Shown: positions 31,140 to 42,533 of the stretch, piece after piece
Layout: each line of letters opens with the position of its first letter
Position numbering within the stretch: the stretch's first letter is position 1
From: Turnera subulata
Taxonomy: Eukaryota; Streptophyta; Magnoliopsida; Malpighiales; Passifloraceae
Length of the DNA stretch: 64,000 nt
Reading direction: 5' to 3'
NCBI GenBank assembly: GCA_028386065.3
Contig: JAKUCV010002298.1
Coordinates: forward strand, 89,484 to 153,483
Position numbers and translations under genes: made by a program
The notes under the pieces: generated by a model
What the model was told of the DNA's origin: nothing
Seen by the model: the letters and a program-made list of their open reading frames with translations, nothing else
Databases searched by the model: none

Positions 31140-34100
31140 TTGGGGATATAGATTTTCAGAATACGGAAAGTTTTGATGCATAGGTTATGTCACCAGAAAT
31201 ATTATTATGTTATATTTGTGGCTTTTATGTTTTATTTGTTTAAGGCAAGGAATTTGGTGTCAACTTGTATTTATGTTGATAATTTCATATGAATTTAGAA
31301 CAATGTAAGATTCTGTGTTCAATTTGATTAATTAAGATATTGAATGTTTGCATTTATTCTATTTTAGTTTCTGGATTTTTGTTCCATTAAATTTTCTGGC
31401 TTCAATATTCAGGTTTATGGGTTTTGTTATATACGAATATTTTTTTAAAATTTATCTACTTTTAAGTAAATTCTTTTCTTACCCACTACTTACCGTTTCT
31501 TTACCGAAATATTTGTCCAAGACTAGGGTCCACTGGTAGTTTTGTTAAGGAACACTTACCGTTTCTTTATGACAAAAGTCGTTAGGAAACCTTTCTAACC
31601 TTTTCCTTACAGATTGCTTACGGAGTGGAATTTACTTACGAACGTTTTGCTTACTGACGGGCCCCATAAGGAAACGGAAAGCAACTGGTAACAAATGTTT
31701 CTCCCGTAAGGATTTCGTAACGAATAGGTAAGGAGATGGTAAGAAACCTCCTTTTCCTTAACAATTGCTTACGGGAGGCAGCCCAAAGAAAAGGCCCAGA
31801 AATTAGTAGTGGTCCCAAGAAACCCCACAGATAAAAGCCGAGGAACTGCTGCTCCTCTGTAACATCTATCTACAACCTAATACACATGTACATGAGATAG
31901 AAAGTCCGTTGTAATACAAAGCTGTGGAAAAGCCATAAATTTTTTTGATGAATTGTAGTTCTAGTCTTTGTAAAGTCATTCAAGCAAGCCAGTTCTGATC
32001 ATGTGTTGCTTTTGTGTATATTGAGTTGGTTTCTTGAATGAAGTGGAGCTGTAATCTTCTTGGTTCGAGTTAATTACTAGTTATATTCTTCTGTATGAAA
32101 CCACTTACTGTGCGGGAGTGCCACTTCTTAAGGTTTTTGATTGGAATTGGATTGCCGTTTTGCATTATAGAAAAAAAAAAAAAACAGATAAAGCCCAGGA
32201 ACAGTGGCTCTGATCGATCATCGGCTAGTTCTCTACCTGAACATTTCTTGCTTCTGATCCACCATTCTCTGTCCATTTATCACTTGCAAGCATTACGACA
32301 TCAAGCCAAATACATCTTAGTCTGCAAAGACTTTCCCAGCATTTTCCTGCACCTGTATGTTAGATCATTTGGTCTGCAGTTTTTCCTGTGTGTTTTATGT
32401 CACCCAAAATGGTTAGGGTACTTTTCACAGTGTCCTACATCCTTAAAGCAAGTAGGCGACAAGCGTTTTCAAGTTAAACCTGTATTTCGGGAGCAATTCG
32501 TAGATATTAACTAAATAATCACTTCTTTCTTCAAGTCGAAGAGAGGAAGAAGTAACTCATCCATATCTGTAGCAGCAGCTGCAGCGGGACTGCCGGAGAT
32601 GCCACTATAGTTGCAAGAAACATATACTGTGTGGGAGTGCCACTTCTTAGGTATTTTATTGGAATTAGATTGCCGTTTGGCATTAAAAAAAAAAAAAAAA
32701 ACAGATAAAGCCCAGGATCAGTGGCTCTGATCGATCACCGGCTACTTCTCTACCTGAACATTTCTTGCTTCTGATCCATCATTCTTTGTCTATTTATCAC
32801 TTGCAAGCATTAAGACATCAAGCCAAATATATCTTCATCTGCAAAGACATTCCCGACGTTTTCCTGCTCCTGTAGGTTAGATCATTTGGTCTGCAGTTTC
32901 CCCTGTGTGTTTTATATCAGTCAAAATGGTTAGGGTACTTTTCACAGTGGAGTACATCCTTAAAGCAACTAGGCGACAATCATTTGCAAGTTATGTTGTT
33001 CATGTTCAACTGGTATTTCGGGATCAATTCGTAGAGTTTAGCTAAATAATCAAGTGTTGCAAAAAAAAATATTTTATAATTAATTGAAAGAAAATGAGAG
33101 TTCAAATGGGAGGAATAATCCCTGCAAAGAACATATATATATCTATACCTAAATCACTTCATTGGTAGCAATCATCAGTTCTTTCTTCAAGTCGCAGCAG
33201 CTGCAGCGGGACTACCGGAGATGCCACTATAGTTGCAAGAAACATATACAATGTCATTCCTCCAAACTATGTTAATCAAAATCAAAAGTATCCATAGTTT
33301 GTATATGATGGGGAAAGTGCTACAAAGCAATGAAACCAACACAAGTTTTCTAGTAATTGTTCATTAATCCGATGTTTGAAATTCTAATGCGCCATATAAC
33401 GTCTACTACTTGTTCTTCCCCCTCGTCTAACGTGATACTCTTCTTCCTCCTGTCTAAGGATCCAGGAGGGGGACTGGTTTCAGGTTTGCAATGGTGAAAG
33501 GGATATTTTTTTCTTCTTGGTACAAGATGACTCTTTTCAGGTATTGATTATTCATTAGGAAAACAACCTGTATTAGATAGTTGTAGCAAGTCGCTTATGG
33601 GTATCATAATTCCCATTTTTACATGAGGAGAATTATCACGTTATTAGGGATAAGACCAGCAAGACTTCCCACACCTAGATAAGATACTTACCAGGTAATT
33701 CTAGATAAGACAAATGAAAATTTATGCAAACTTGCATGCACCTGAGTCAGGTTTTACCAACCACCTCCCTCCAATAATTCTTTGTTTCCATGAAAATATT
33801 ATAATATCCTCATATATACATCTATTAAGGCCCACAGGTTTCATCAAATACATATACAAACCTGGTGAATACCAGCTGTATTAGAAAAGAGGATAGTTTC
33901 AAGTTTACAACCAACTTTCTCAAATCATGATTTGCTTCCATATATCAGATTATAATATCATGGTATGTATATCTATCAAAACCCACAGATTATGTCAAGC
34001 ACTATCCTAGTATTCACACCAGCTGTATCAGGTTATTCTAAACCAGACAAATAGGCTCACAAGTTGTACCAATCGAATTTAGATAAGACAATAACCTCAG

Positions 34101-34890
34101 GCTCTACCAACCACCTTTCTCAAATCATTCTATGCTTCCGTATATCAAGATTACATCAATTGAATATGATGTTTTTCTGTCTAATACCTATATCTATTCA
34201 CCAACCACAAATCTTATCAACCACTATCCATACGTTATCCAAGTCCACACTACTAATTTCCAGTTGGATTACCATACGTTATATCCAAGTCATCCCTTAC
34301 TGAGAAGTCTGTCACTGTCCTATAAATGTGGCACACTAGGTTATAAGTAATCACGATCTTTATATACTCTAAACCTGTATTGAGGTCCTGGGTCTCAGTG
34401 ACTCAGTGTAATTATAAAAGCAGTCCTTTCTTATCTATAGAGCCATCAGAAACCGGAAATAATACTACCCGTTCAGCTATGATCTTTTCAAGAGATCAGG
34501 ATGAGGAAGAAGAAGAAGAAGTGATGGTACGGCCAGAGTTTCAAATATCGGAGCAACGATTTACCAGAAGACCATGGTAGGCGTCCGGCCACATATATAT
34601 CTTTTGCATGCATTTCATTTAAACATTATGTGATAGATCTTGTGAACAGTATGAGGATGACTATCATTCTGCTTCTTTTTTAAGGCAGCGATTATTTGGT
34701 TGTCGATACCTTTCAGGTAACCTTGTTAAGCTAAGATTCAGGATCTGATTTCAATAAACAAGCCTAAAAATATTGTTCTTTCTTGTTAATTATGTTGTCT
34801 GATTCTACTAGCTAGAAGATCCGACTATTGCACCATAGCCAAATCCATTAACATTTACAAGCTTTCTCGTAAGCAACCCAGGAATAATGC
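31140..34890. repeat. 3.7-kb duplicated segment, copy B
   Basis: The direct repeat of 24551-28266. It is 35 bases longer because of indels in the diverged middle part (about 33540-34200). After 34890 the sequence continues TATGATTGTTGGATC, where copy A instead meets the LINE T-run. Confidence 0.92.
34380..34580 (+). CDS. Unassigned short open frame in copy B, possible exon
   Basis: The counterpart of 27756-27956 with one amino-acid difference and the same acidic run. Function unknown; kept open in both copies, which is weak evidence because the copies are young. Confidence 0.3.
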   Translation: MRSWVSVTQCNYKSSPFLSIEPSETGNNTTRSAMIFSRDQDEEEEEEVMVRPEFQISEQRFTRRPW

Positions 34891-34937
34891 TATGATTGTT
34901 GGATCTATAATGATTAGTAGATGTAATTGTTTTTAAT

Positions 34938-35337
34938 CACATTTTATATATACTTCCTACGGAATAAAGCAGCACTAAGTTTAACCAAGGCAAGATTATG
35001 ATTTTGCTTGCTTTCTTATGTCCAGTGAGATGAAAAAGATCGATGCATGGTCAATGACGAGACCTTTCCTTATATCTGGCCGGAGATGGTTTTTGCTCAT
35101 CTGATTTGGGTGGGAGTGGAAGACATGGTCAGGATAACACATTTTATATATACTTCCTACGGAATAAAGCAGCACTAAGTTTAACCAAGGCAAGATTATG
35201 ATTTTGCTTGCTTTCTTATGTCCAGTGAGATGAAAAAGATCGATGCATGGTCAATGACGAGACCTTTCCTTATATCTGGCCGGAGATGGTTTTTGCTCAT
35301 CTGATTTGGGTGGGAGTGGAAGACATGGTCAGGATAG
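34938..35337. repeat. Perfect-looking 200-bp tandem duplication
   Basis: CACATTTTATATATACTTCC at 34938 recurs at 35138, and the whole 200-bp unit through GGTCAGGATA is repeated without differences seen by eye. Confidence 0.92.
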
Positions 35338-35684
35338 GCTATTGCCTGGCTCCAATGATTGTTCTTGCAGTTTGATCATATCCCCCCGGTTTCTGATCAG
35401 CTAGAGAATATATCCATCATGCCAACAGCTTTCAAGAAACCCCAGATAATGCCCGTGTGTAACATCTACAACTACCTAATCCTAATACACATATACATGA
35501 TACAGAGTCTGTTGTAGTCCTAACCAAAGCCATATATTTTCTTGATGAATTGTTGTTCTTATCTTTGTAAAGTAATTCAAGCAAGCCAGTTCTGATCATG
35601 TGTTGCTTTTGTGAATACTGTGTAATCAACTTGGTTTCACCAATATCAGTATGTCAGCTGTCCTTTCCACTGAGGATACTATAA
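35338..35684. other. Spacer with a third, diverged copy of part of the 3.7-kb unit
   Basis: From about 35440 to 35640 the text (CTAATACACATATACATGA, TTCTTGATGAATTG, TGTAAAGTAATTCAAGCAAG) parallels 25275-25450 in copy A and 31865-32040 in copy B, at lower identity. This shows the unit was already repeated before the recent duplication. No gene is seen. Confidence 0.6.
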
Positions 35685-35693
35685 AATATTTGA

Positions 35694-36529
35694 GATTAAA
35701 GACTTGTTTCATCCCTGTGTTGGACCCTAAAGTTGGAATTCATCCCTGTGTTGGATTTTGGCTTCCTTTCATCCCTCTGTTTCCTTTAGTTAGCCTACTT
35801 TGATCCCTCTCGCCGGAATCCGGTGGAAAATACTGACATGGCAAGTTTTCCGACGCCACATCAGCATATGTGGAATCCACAAGTCAAGTCGAACCAACAA
35901 ATCAAACCGACTCGACCCGACCGGTTAGCCCACAAAAAAATTCATTTTGCAAATCCGGTTTGTCCGTTTCTTTTTCTTCTTTTGTTTTAAAGTTAATTTC
36001 TTAAAAATCTTTCATTGAATTAAAAATTAGTTAAAAAAATAACTTATACTTTTTTAATACTAACTTATATTATAATTTATTATTTAAATAGTATAAGTTA
36101 TTACTTTTCTTTTGAAATAATTTTTAATTTAATAAAAGGTTCTAAAGAAATTAAATCATTAGAAATTATTATTTTATTTTTTTTAAAAAAATTATTTTAA
36201 TTAAAATAAATTATATTTTAGGAAAAAAATAATAAAAAATAAGTCTTTTGGGTAGGTGACCCGATCCGGTCGAACCGGTTTGATTTGGGCGGACAAACCA
36301 ATTAGGTTGACTCGGTTTAATTTGTTGGTTCCACCTAACTTGTGGCTTCCACATATGCTGATGTGCAATCGAAAAACTTGCCACGTCAGCATTTTCTACC
36401 GGATTCCGGCGAGAGGGATCAAAGTATACCAACTAAGGAAAACAGAGGGATGAAAAGAAGTCAAAATCTAACACAGGGATGAATTCCAACTTTAGCGTCC
36501 AACAGAAAGATGAAACAAGTCTTTAATCC
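35694..36529. mobile_element. Small non-autonomous MULE, ~250-bp inverted repeats
   Basis: Left end GATTAAAGACTTGTTTCATC is matched in inverted form at the right end (GATGAAACAAGTCTTTAATC). The repeats extend about 250 bp (GAGAGGGATCAAAGTA and GCCACGTCAGCATTTTC on the right mirror the left) around an AT-rich centre at 35940-36240. Flanks AATATTTGA (35685-35693) and AATACTTGA (36531-36539) form a 9-bp target duplication with one mismatch. There is no transposase. Confidence 0.8.
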
Positions 36530-36539
36530 AAATACTTGA

Positions 36540-36720
36540 GATGTCCTAAAAGAAATTTCAATACTCTCTACACTATACCATGAGCCTATACTTTATTACT
36601 ATTCCGGTATTTGCCCGGCCTTAGTGTTGCTATTTTCCTGTAATTTTCGGCCGTCCCATGGCGGCCAACCCTTGTACATTCTATCATCTTTCTATTAATC
36701 AATAAGATCTTCGTTTAGCA
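36540..36720 (+). mobile_element. Probable LINE 3'-terminal fragment
   Basis: The text ends in a LINE-like 3' tail (CAATAAGATCTTCGTTTAGC), similar to the sense-strand tails of the LINEs at 16253 and 39240, followed by T- and A-runs. No coding part is present, so the call rests on the tail motif alone. Confidence 0.4.
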
Positions 36721-37220
36721 TTTTTTTTTTAAAAAAGTGGTGTTGTAGTTCTTGTCTTCGTAGATATCCATCGTCATCGGTGGATTTTTGTTTCCATTGA
36801 ATTTTAATTCCCTTCTTTCAAATCAAATTAAAATAAATAGGATGTTTGGCAAGGTTAAACCTGTTCCAAAGACGAACATGTTGATTTTTCGAATCCGGGT
36901 TAAAAATAGGAAACTCGAGTGGAATGGGACCCACAAATGATGTCCCATTCCATCATCTTTCTATTAATCAATAAGATCTTCGTTTAGCATTTTTTTAAAA
37001 AAAAGTGGTGTTGCAGTTCTTGTCTTCGTAGATATCCATCGTCGTCGGTGGATTTTTGTTTCCTTTGACTTTTAATTCCCTTCTTTCAAATCAAATTAAA
37101 ATAAATAGGATGTTTGGCAAGGTTAAACCTGTTCCAAAGACGAACATGTTGATTTTTCGAATCCGGGTTAAAAATAGGAAACTCGGGTGGAATGGGACCC
37201 ACAAATGATGTCTATCTACA
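36683..37220. repeat. 269-bp tandem duplication
   Basis: ATCATCTTTCTATTAATC at 36683 recurs at 36952. The two units match through GGGACCCACAAATGATGTC with few differences, such as actcgagtgg versus actcgggtgg. The unit includes the LINE-like tail. Confidence 0.88.
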
Positions 37221-37819
37221 AAATATAGGCACGTATTTCCGGCGACGTCCCTATACAAAAGTACCAAACTTAATGAAAACTATAATGTACACGTACAAAA
37301 ATTCATGAAAAATCAGTTCCAGTACCGAATTAAATAGCAAAGTCAAGCTCATGTACAAAAAATACATTTAATTCAACCCGTTTCAAATGGATCGGGTCGG
37401 TTTATAGTGAATTCGGAGAAAAAATGGGATACCGAGCCCCCAGGCGAAGTGGAACTCATAGATGACTGTCCTCATAAAATGAAAGCATGTCTAAAATACA
37501 ACCACCAAAAATACTTTAAACCCCTTTTATTTGGTATAATCAACTGAAAAAAGAGGAATCCTCCCATACACATTTGGCATGGAGAAGCATAGTGGCGAGA
37601 CTCTATATCACTTTAAGACATACATCTATATGTATAGTCTTTGCAAGCATTAAGTTTCCCATAACTCATTTATTTTGATGTTAATATGATACGATGGTCG
37701 AAGCATTTCCAGGGTAGCCATGAATCTTCTCCGGATTCAAGAATTGACAGGAACACCAAAGCCACCTATGAAGAAGACAAATTAAGTAGTATCATATAAA
37801 CGCAAGCTGTGACACAGTA
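37221..37819. other. Spacer, no gene seen
   Basis: AT-rich unique-looking sequence without convincing open frames, up to the SINE target site. Confidence 0.4.
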
Positions 37820-37831
37820 GAGCTTCAACTT

Positions 37832-37995
37832 TTTTTTTTGTTCATCATAAGGGCCTCACGCCACCACTAATATACCTAAACTACCCCTAATCCCAAACCT
37901 ATCCCAAACTAAATAGCCTCCACACCCGGATTTGAACCCGAGTGGCCTCCGTGGCCGGAGGACTTAGGTGCCAACCCGGCCAAGAGGTCGCTGGC
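37832..37995 (-). mobile_element. tRNA-derived SINE, minus strand
   Basis: Read on the minus strand it starts GCCAGCGACCTCTTGGCC. It has an A-box-like TGGCCGGGTTGGCAC (about 37968-37982) and a B box GGTTCAAATCC (37928-37938), and ends in an A-run (the T-run at 37832-37839). A perfect 12-bp target duplication GAGCTTCAACTT lies at 37820-37831 and 37996-38007. Total 164 bp. The internal RNA polymerase III promoter and tail are as expected for plant SINEs. Confidence 0.88.
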
Positions 37996-38070
37996 GAGCT
38001 TCAACTTGAAGAGCATTCTTAAATCAATAGCTAGTATTCGTACAGATCTACTTTCTTAGACACCTAAGAG

Positions 38071-38378
38071 CAGTGGCAAAGCTAGATATAATTTTTAGTG
38101 GTGACCAATATAACAATTTGTGTATAAAAATAAAGTTTTATATGAAAAAGTAAAATTTAGAAGGGGCCAAATATATATGAAAAAAATTAAAGATTTAGGG
38201 AGTTACGAATATATCGCAGTAGGATTTATATGAAAAAATAATAAATTCAGAGACTTACGAGTATATCGCGGAAGGACTTATATGAAAAAATAAAAATTTA
38301 AGGACTTACAAGTATATCACGGTAGGACTTATATAGAAAAAAAATCAAAGGGGGCATGGCCCCAGCCCACCGCCTCTG
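38071..38378. mobile_element. hAT MITE with internal tandem repeats
   Basis: The left end is CAGTGGCAAAGC and the right end, inverted, CAGAGGCGGTGG. A perfect 8-bp target duplication CCTAAGAG is at 38063-38070 and 38379-38386. Inside, a unit of about 60 bp (ACTTACGAGTATATCGCGG, GGACTTATATGAAAAAATAA) is repeated about three times with variation. Confidence 0.85.
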
Positions 38379-38386
38379 CCTAAGAG

Positions 38387-38787
38387 CCCAAGGCCGTGAG
38401 AACAAAGGAGTCCCTTATCTGAAAAAGAGATGCAAATGTGGTCAACCTCACACGACACGTTGGCAAAATTTATCCCACATGTACTCCCTTTTTATGCATG
38501 TATTCCCCCTATTCAGGCTTGTTTTAGTCTATTTTACCAGAATTCAATGAAAATTATTGACCTAGCAATAGCCTTTTCAGCGTCACATCAGTCATGTGAG
38601 ACAGCATGGCAGGTCCCTGTTAGTCACGGCCACAACTTATGTGTTTGTTTTTTGATTGGACCTGAAATGTGGATCTAACAGGAAAATTTGTCACCTTAAG
38701 AATTCCTGCCGAATTACTCTTTGTGCATCATATCCCATTGCTAAAGAACCCCACCCCTTTCTCATGCATCGTTTTCTTTCACAAAAC
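38387..38787. other. Spacer or LINE 5' untranslated region
   Basis: No convincing gene. The last part probably belongs to the 5' leader of the LINE whose ORF1 starts at 38788, but its limit cannot be fixed without the target site. Confidence 0.35.
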
Positions 38788-41400
38788 ATGGAAGTACGGC
38801 CTATATCCCCTGGCCTCCCTTTAGGACCACTGTCGCCACCACCGCCACCACCGCCATCTCTCCCACAATCCAACCAGTACCTTCATTTTGGCCAGTCTCA
38901 TCCCAACCACTCACAATCACCAGCTACTGCCTTAGTGCACAGCAACCCACCTCTCATACATGCACCCCATCAACATCAAACACAACACCAACAAAGTGCA
39001 TTCATCCCCCAACATATCCCACCTCCCAAACCGACCACCACACAGGTCCCACAACCACACATCAATAAACCTCACTCACATTCCAAAACCTTGAACTTCT
39101 CCAGACGGAGCCGCAAAACTATACTTGCGGCTATCGTGAATAATCAGGTCGTTAGCGTATACGTCACGAATTTGCCATTGAGATGGCTCCCGATGGATAT
39201 ACATTTAATAATGTCACGATATGGAGATGTTCTGGAGGTTTTTTTTTTCTGATGCTGACGAGATATTTATTAAAAGAAATTGTGGTACATCAGTAAGAAA
39301 ACAAAGCACAACTGCATCAGATAAGCAAGAACAACTCACAGTATAGAGATACAAAGGTGGTAATCACGTATTAGGAGCAAGATTTGACAATTATCTACGA
39401 ACACCTTTCCAGCATCTGATTGTTTCAGCGGTAGATAAACTAAATGAGGCACTGAATGGAAAGTTTGGATGAAGCACTTTGAGCCAAGAAATGGCATGCA
39501 CAAGAATACTGTCAAAAAGCCTATCCCAAGGGGTTATTTTGTTGCTGAAAATCCTCCTGTTACGCTCAAGCCAAAGTCCCCAAAGTGTAGCATAAGCAAT
39601 GATAACCCATGAAGACCTGCTAATAGAGAAGGGAGATAGGAAGGCCCATTCAATCATGAAGTCAGAGAGGGAGCGAGGGGCACACCATTGCACACCCCAC
39701 CATTTACAAATTTTGCTCCAGATGCGCCATGAGGAAGGGCAATGTATGAGAAGATGGTCTCTCGATTCTAGGTGAGAAGAGCAGAAGGTACACAGAGAGT
39801 TATCCAAAGTGATAATGCCCCGTTCACGAAGGACATCCTTTCTGGGTATTCCTTTATGAAATGCAAGCCATAGCCAACATTCAACCTTGAATGGAGTGAT
39901 GTTGAGCCACGGCAAGGGAGTGATACGCTTGTAAACAGTTGCTTGTACAGAAATGCCTACCAAGTTTCACAAGATAGTCACCATTTCCAGCATCAGACCA
40001 GACTCTTTGATCGACTTCGTTAGGGCGAAGCTGCACATGAGAGATTACGCTGCACAATTGTGAAACATCCTCCGCTTCCCAGTCACGAAGCTGCCTTCTC
40101 CATTTTTTCTTCCACACAGCATCACACTCATACCCCCCAAGGCAATCAAACACAGACCAAGACTTGCAAAGAGAGATGGAGAAAAGTCGTGGATATTTGA
40201 CTTTCAGAGAGCCACAGCCCGCCAAGTCATCAAACCAAAACTTCGCGAGATGGACATTCCCCAATCTGATACAAGAGCCATAAAGTAATGGGGTCTGGGT
40301 ATGCTTAACATCACATCCCGATGATATAATGTCATTCCAAGTTGGGGAGGCCAAGAAAGAGTTAAAATGTGGGGAGAGGTGGGAACCATGGGAGACACAT
40401 TTGCTTCTAATCAAAGTCTTCCAGACCTTATCGCAAGGTTGGGTGAAATTCCATAGCCACTTATATAATAAGCATAGATTCATAATGGGAATATTAATGA
40501 TTCCCATGCCACCTAATTCCTTTGGGATTGAGATCCTTTTCCAAGCTGTCAAACACATCTTCTTCTTTTCCCCCAAACCACTCCAAAAAAAGTTACGTTG
40601 GATACTAATAATCTTTTTTGCAACTGCTACAGGTAGCCGAAACATAGGCATATAGTATACTGGCAGGCCACTCAACACACTTTTGATCAAGGTCACACGA
40701 CCTCCAATAGAGAGATGATGACCCTTCCAAGAGGCCAAACGGTTCTTCCCACAGAAATTGAACAACCAGGGCCAAAAATTTGCGTTTGTGTGTGTTTCAA
40801 GAATAACGTGGATATTAAGCACCTCATACAGTGTATCAATATGGTTCGAGTGGATGGTACTCTTTTGGCTGCAAATATTGCTAAGGGCAGAAAGGATGGA
40901 AAAGCTCTGGTGGTTCATGTTGGTGTACATTCAAATGTCTCTCATGCCATCTCGCATACGACTGGTGAGAAATCTTTTGCAGATGTAGTCAAGGATTTAC
41001 CCGCCCCTCGCCGTCATGTAGTAGATCCACTGAAAGAATCTGTGGTGCACTCATATATCCAGAAGGATGAGTCCTTATCAAGGCTCCAAAACTGTGCCTT
41101 TGGGGTACTAAAGAAACCTATACCTATCAATTGTGTTAGGTCTGCCTTCGAGGAAGATGATAGGAAGCGTTTTGATATTTGTCCTTTCGGAGGTGTATCT
41201 TTTTTGTTCAGGTTTCAGTCTCCTTAGGAATTTCTGTCTTTTACACAGTCCAAACCTGCATGTGTTGATCATATATTCAAAACATTCAGACCATGGCAGG
41301 CAGGTGATAAGCTCACCAATCGTTTATGCTGGTTATTGATCAAGGGTATCCCACCTCAAGTTTGGACATGGGATTTCTTTCAACTTGTTACTTCAAAGGT
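38788..41400 (+). pseudogene. Plus-strand LINE ORF1, split by a reverse LINE
   Basis: Block 38788-39239 starts MEVRPISPGLPLG, is rich in Pro, His and Gln, and enters the RRM (VVSVYVTNLPLRWLPMD, LIMSRYGDVLEVF). Block 40756-41400 resumes inside the RRM (NNQGQKFAFVCF, ANIAKGRK) and goes on through SYIQKDESLSRLQ, GGVSFLFRFQS and NRLCWLLIKGIPPQVW. A TAG after FRFQSP and frame changes show decay. The sequence then changes abruptly into an F-box fragment on the other strand. ORF2 of this LINE is not present. Confidence 0.8.
39240..40752 (-). mobile_element. 5'-truncated LINE inserted in another LINE's RRM
   Basis: The T-run at 39240 with CTGATGCTGACGAGATATTTATT is the inverted 3' tail. The minus strand encodes ORF2 from the end of RT (NRLASWKGHHL, GGRVTLIKSVLSGLPVYYMP) through RVWSDAGNGDYLVKLGRHF to the zf-RVT region (ECWLWLAFHKGIPRKDVL, CTFCSSHLESRDHLLIHC). 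One frameshift near 39930 separates the two open parts. A target duplication could not be fixed exactly, as the junction falls in T-rich coding text. Confidence 0.83.
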
Positions 41401-41717
41401 GGGAGTGATGGTGAGAAAGCTGAAATCAAGCCCGTCGGTTCCAATCAAATCAGGAGCGTTGGTTTGTTGGCAGTGGCTTTTAGAGAGGTTCTTGAAATAG
41501 GGGCTTGATGATATTGTGGAGCACCACGTCTTGGACATGAGCATGAACCGGAACCTCGACTTGGCCGAGGTAAGTCGACAAAAATATCCGACACGGAGTC
41601 ATCCGGAAGAGGCACGCTCGGTTCCTGCGGCGACGACTGAGTGAGATTGAGCTTGCGGCGGCGGTAGCGGGGAGGAGAAGTGAGAGCAAGGGGAGGCGGG
41701 AGCTGCTTACGACGCAT
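41400..41717 (-). pseudogene. F-box protein N-terminal fragment, frameshifted
   Basis: From the ATG at 41717 the minus strand reads MRRKQLPPP, basic RYRRRKLNL, then the F-box start PLPDDSVSDIFVDLP. A frameshift near 41570 moves the rest (FRFMLMSKTWCSTISS, PYFKNLSK) to another frame. This pattern matches F-box proteins of the F-box-associated type rather than the DUF295 group. The fragment ends where LINE ORF1 sequence begins. Confidence 0.6.
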
Positions 41718-41806
41718 GGTGAAAAAATTCTATACAAGAGAGATTAGGGTAAAAGAATTGGAACCGACATTTGGAGATGTGATGGGAAAAAGAAAGAAAG
41801 AAAAAA

Positions 41807-41998
41807 AGGGTTAAGCACCTTTTACATACCCGAAGTTTCCCTTTTGTCCAGATCGTATACTTCGGAGTTTTTGTGTCCCTTTTATGTACCTCGAGTTTCA
41901 TTTTTGTCCTTTTTGTGTACCTCGGACAGCCCAAGCGATGACATGGCCATCTGTCCGGGTCCACTTGACACGTGTCACAATTCTATTGGCGCTACATA
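41807..41998. mobile_element. Single MULE terminal repeat (related to 13504 element)
   Basis: It begins AGGGTTAAGCACCTTTTACA and tracks the left terminal repeat of the 13504 element (CTCGGACAGCCCAAGCGATG, GACACGTGTCAC), with an orientation that puts the element's interior to the right. The interior and the other end are missing; F-box coding sequence starts at about 41999. No target duplication can be tested. Confidence 0.7.
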
Positions 41999-42533
41999 GA
42001 TAAAATTGTATATCACCAGGGAGGGAAGTGATATACAATTTTACATGGACAAAATTGTATATCATTCTCACACAATAATCATTGCATATCTCAATTACTT
42101 TGAAGTCCACTAAGTTTATGACTTTTGGCAGAGCACAAGTTCCATCTCCATCACCGTGGAGCATGAAGGGGCCACGATGCGGCGGTAAACATTGGCGAAT
42201 GGTAATGGTAGTGCTGCACAGTTCTGAAGATTGAGTTTCCACAATCCAGGGAGGGGAAGTGGTGTCGGAAAGGGGCTGGATGGAGTAGATAGTGGACTCC
42301 TTGAGGACAAAGGGGCCTTTTAGAAGAGGACCAGTTGATTCGGGATCAATTGGCCAGGGAAGCTCGAGAGATGGAAGGCATTTAGGTAGGAGAGGAGTAG
42401 AAGATCGCCATGAATGGCAAACGGCTTGAAAACGGAGATTGTCATGACGGCTAGTTTTGAGGCAATCACCAATCTTTTCTAGAAGGTCGATTGGCAGATC
42501 AGACCAGCAACGCATCAGTGAAGTTGAATTCAT
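41999..42533 (-). pseudogene. F-box/DUF295 (SKIP23-like) pseudogene, 3' half lost
   Basis: From the ATG at 42533 it reads MNSTSLMRCWSDLPIDLLEKIG, LRFQAVCHSWRSSTPLL, a complete F-box, then KGPFVLKESTIYSIQPL as in the intact paralogues, and KVIEICNDY. It stops where the MULE terminal repeat begins, so the DUF295 C-terminal region is missing. The open frame upstream of 42533 has no family match and is probably leader. Confidence 0.75.

Noticed and set aside
30327..31181. Full open frame at 30327-31181 as a natural ORF1
   Set aside because: Its first codons lie in copy B of the 3.7-kb duplication, so the start is a product of the rearrangement.
24551..34890. The 3.7-kb direct repeats as LTRs of a giant retrotransposon
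   Set aside because: They lack TG...CA ends, a primer-binding site and a target duplication, and the interior is a minus-strand LINE.
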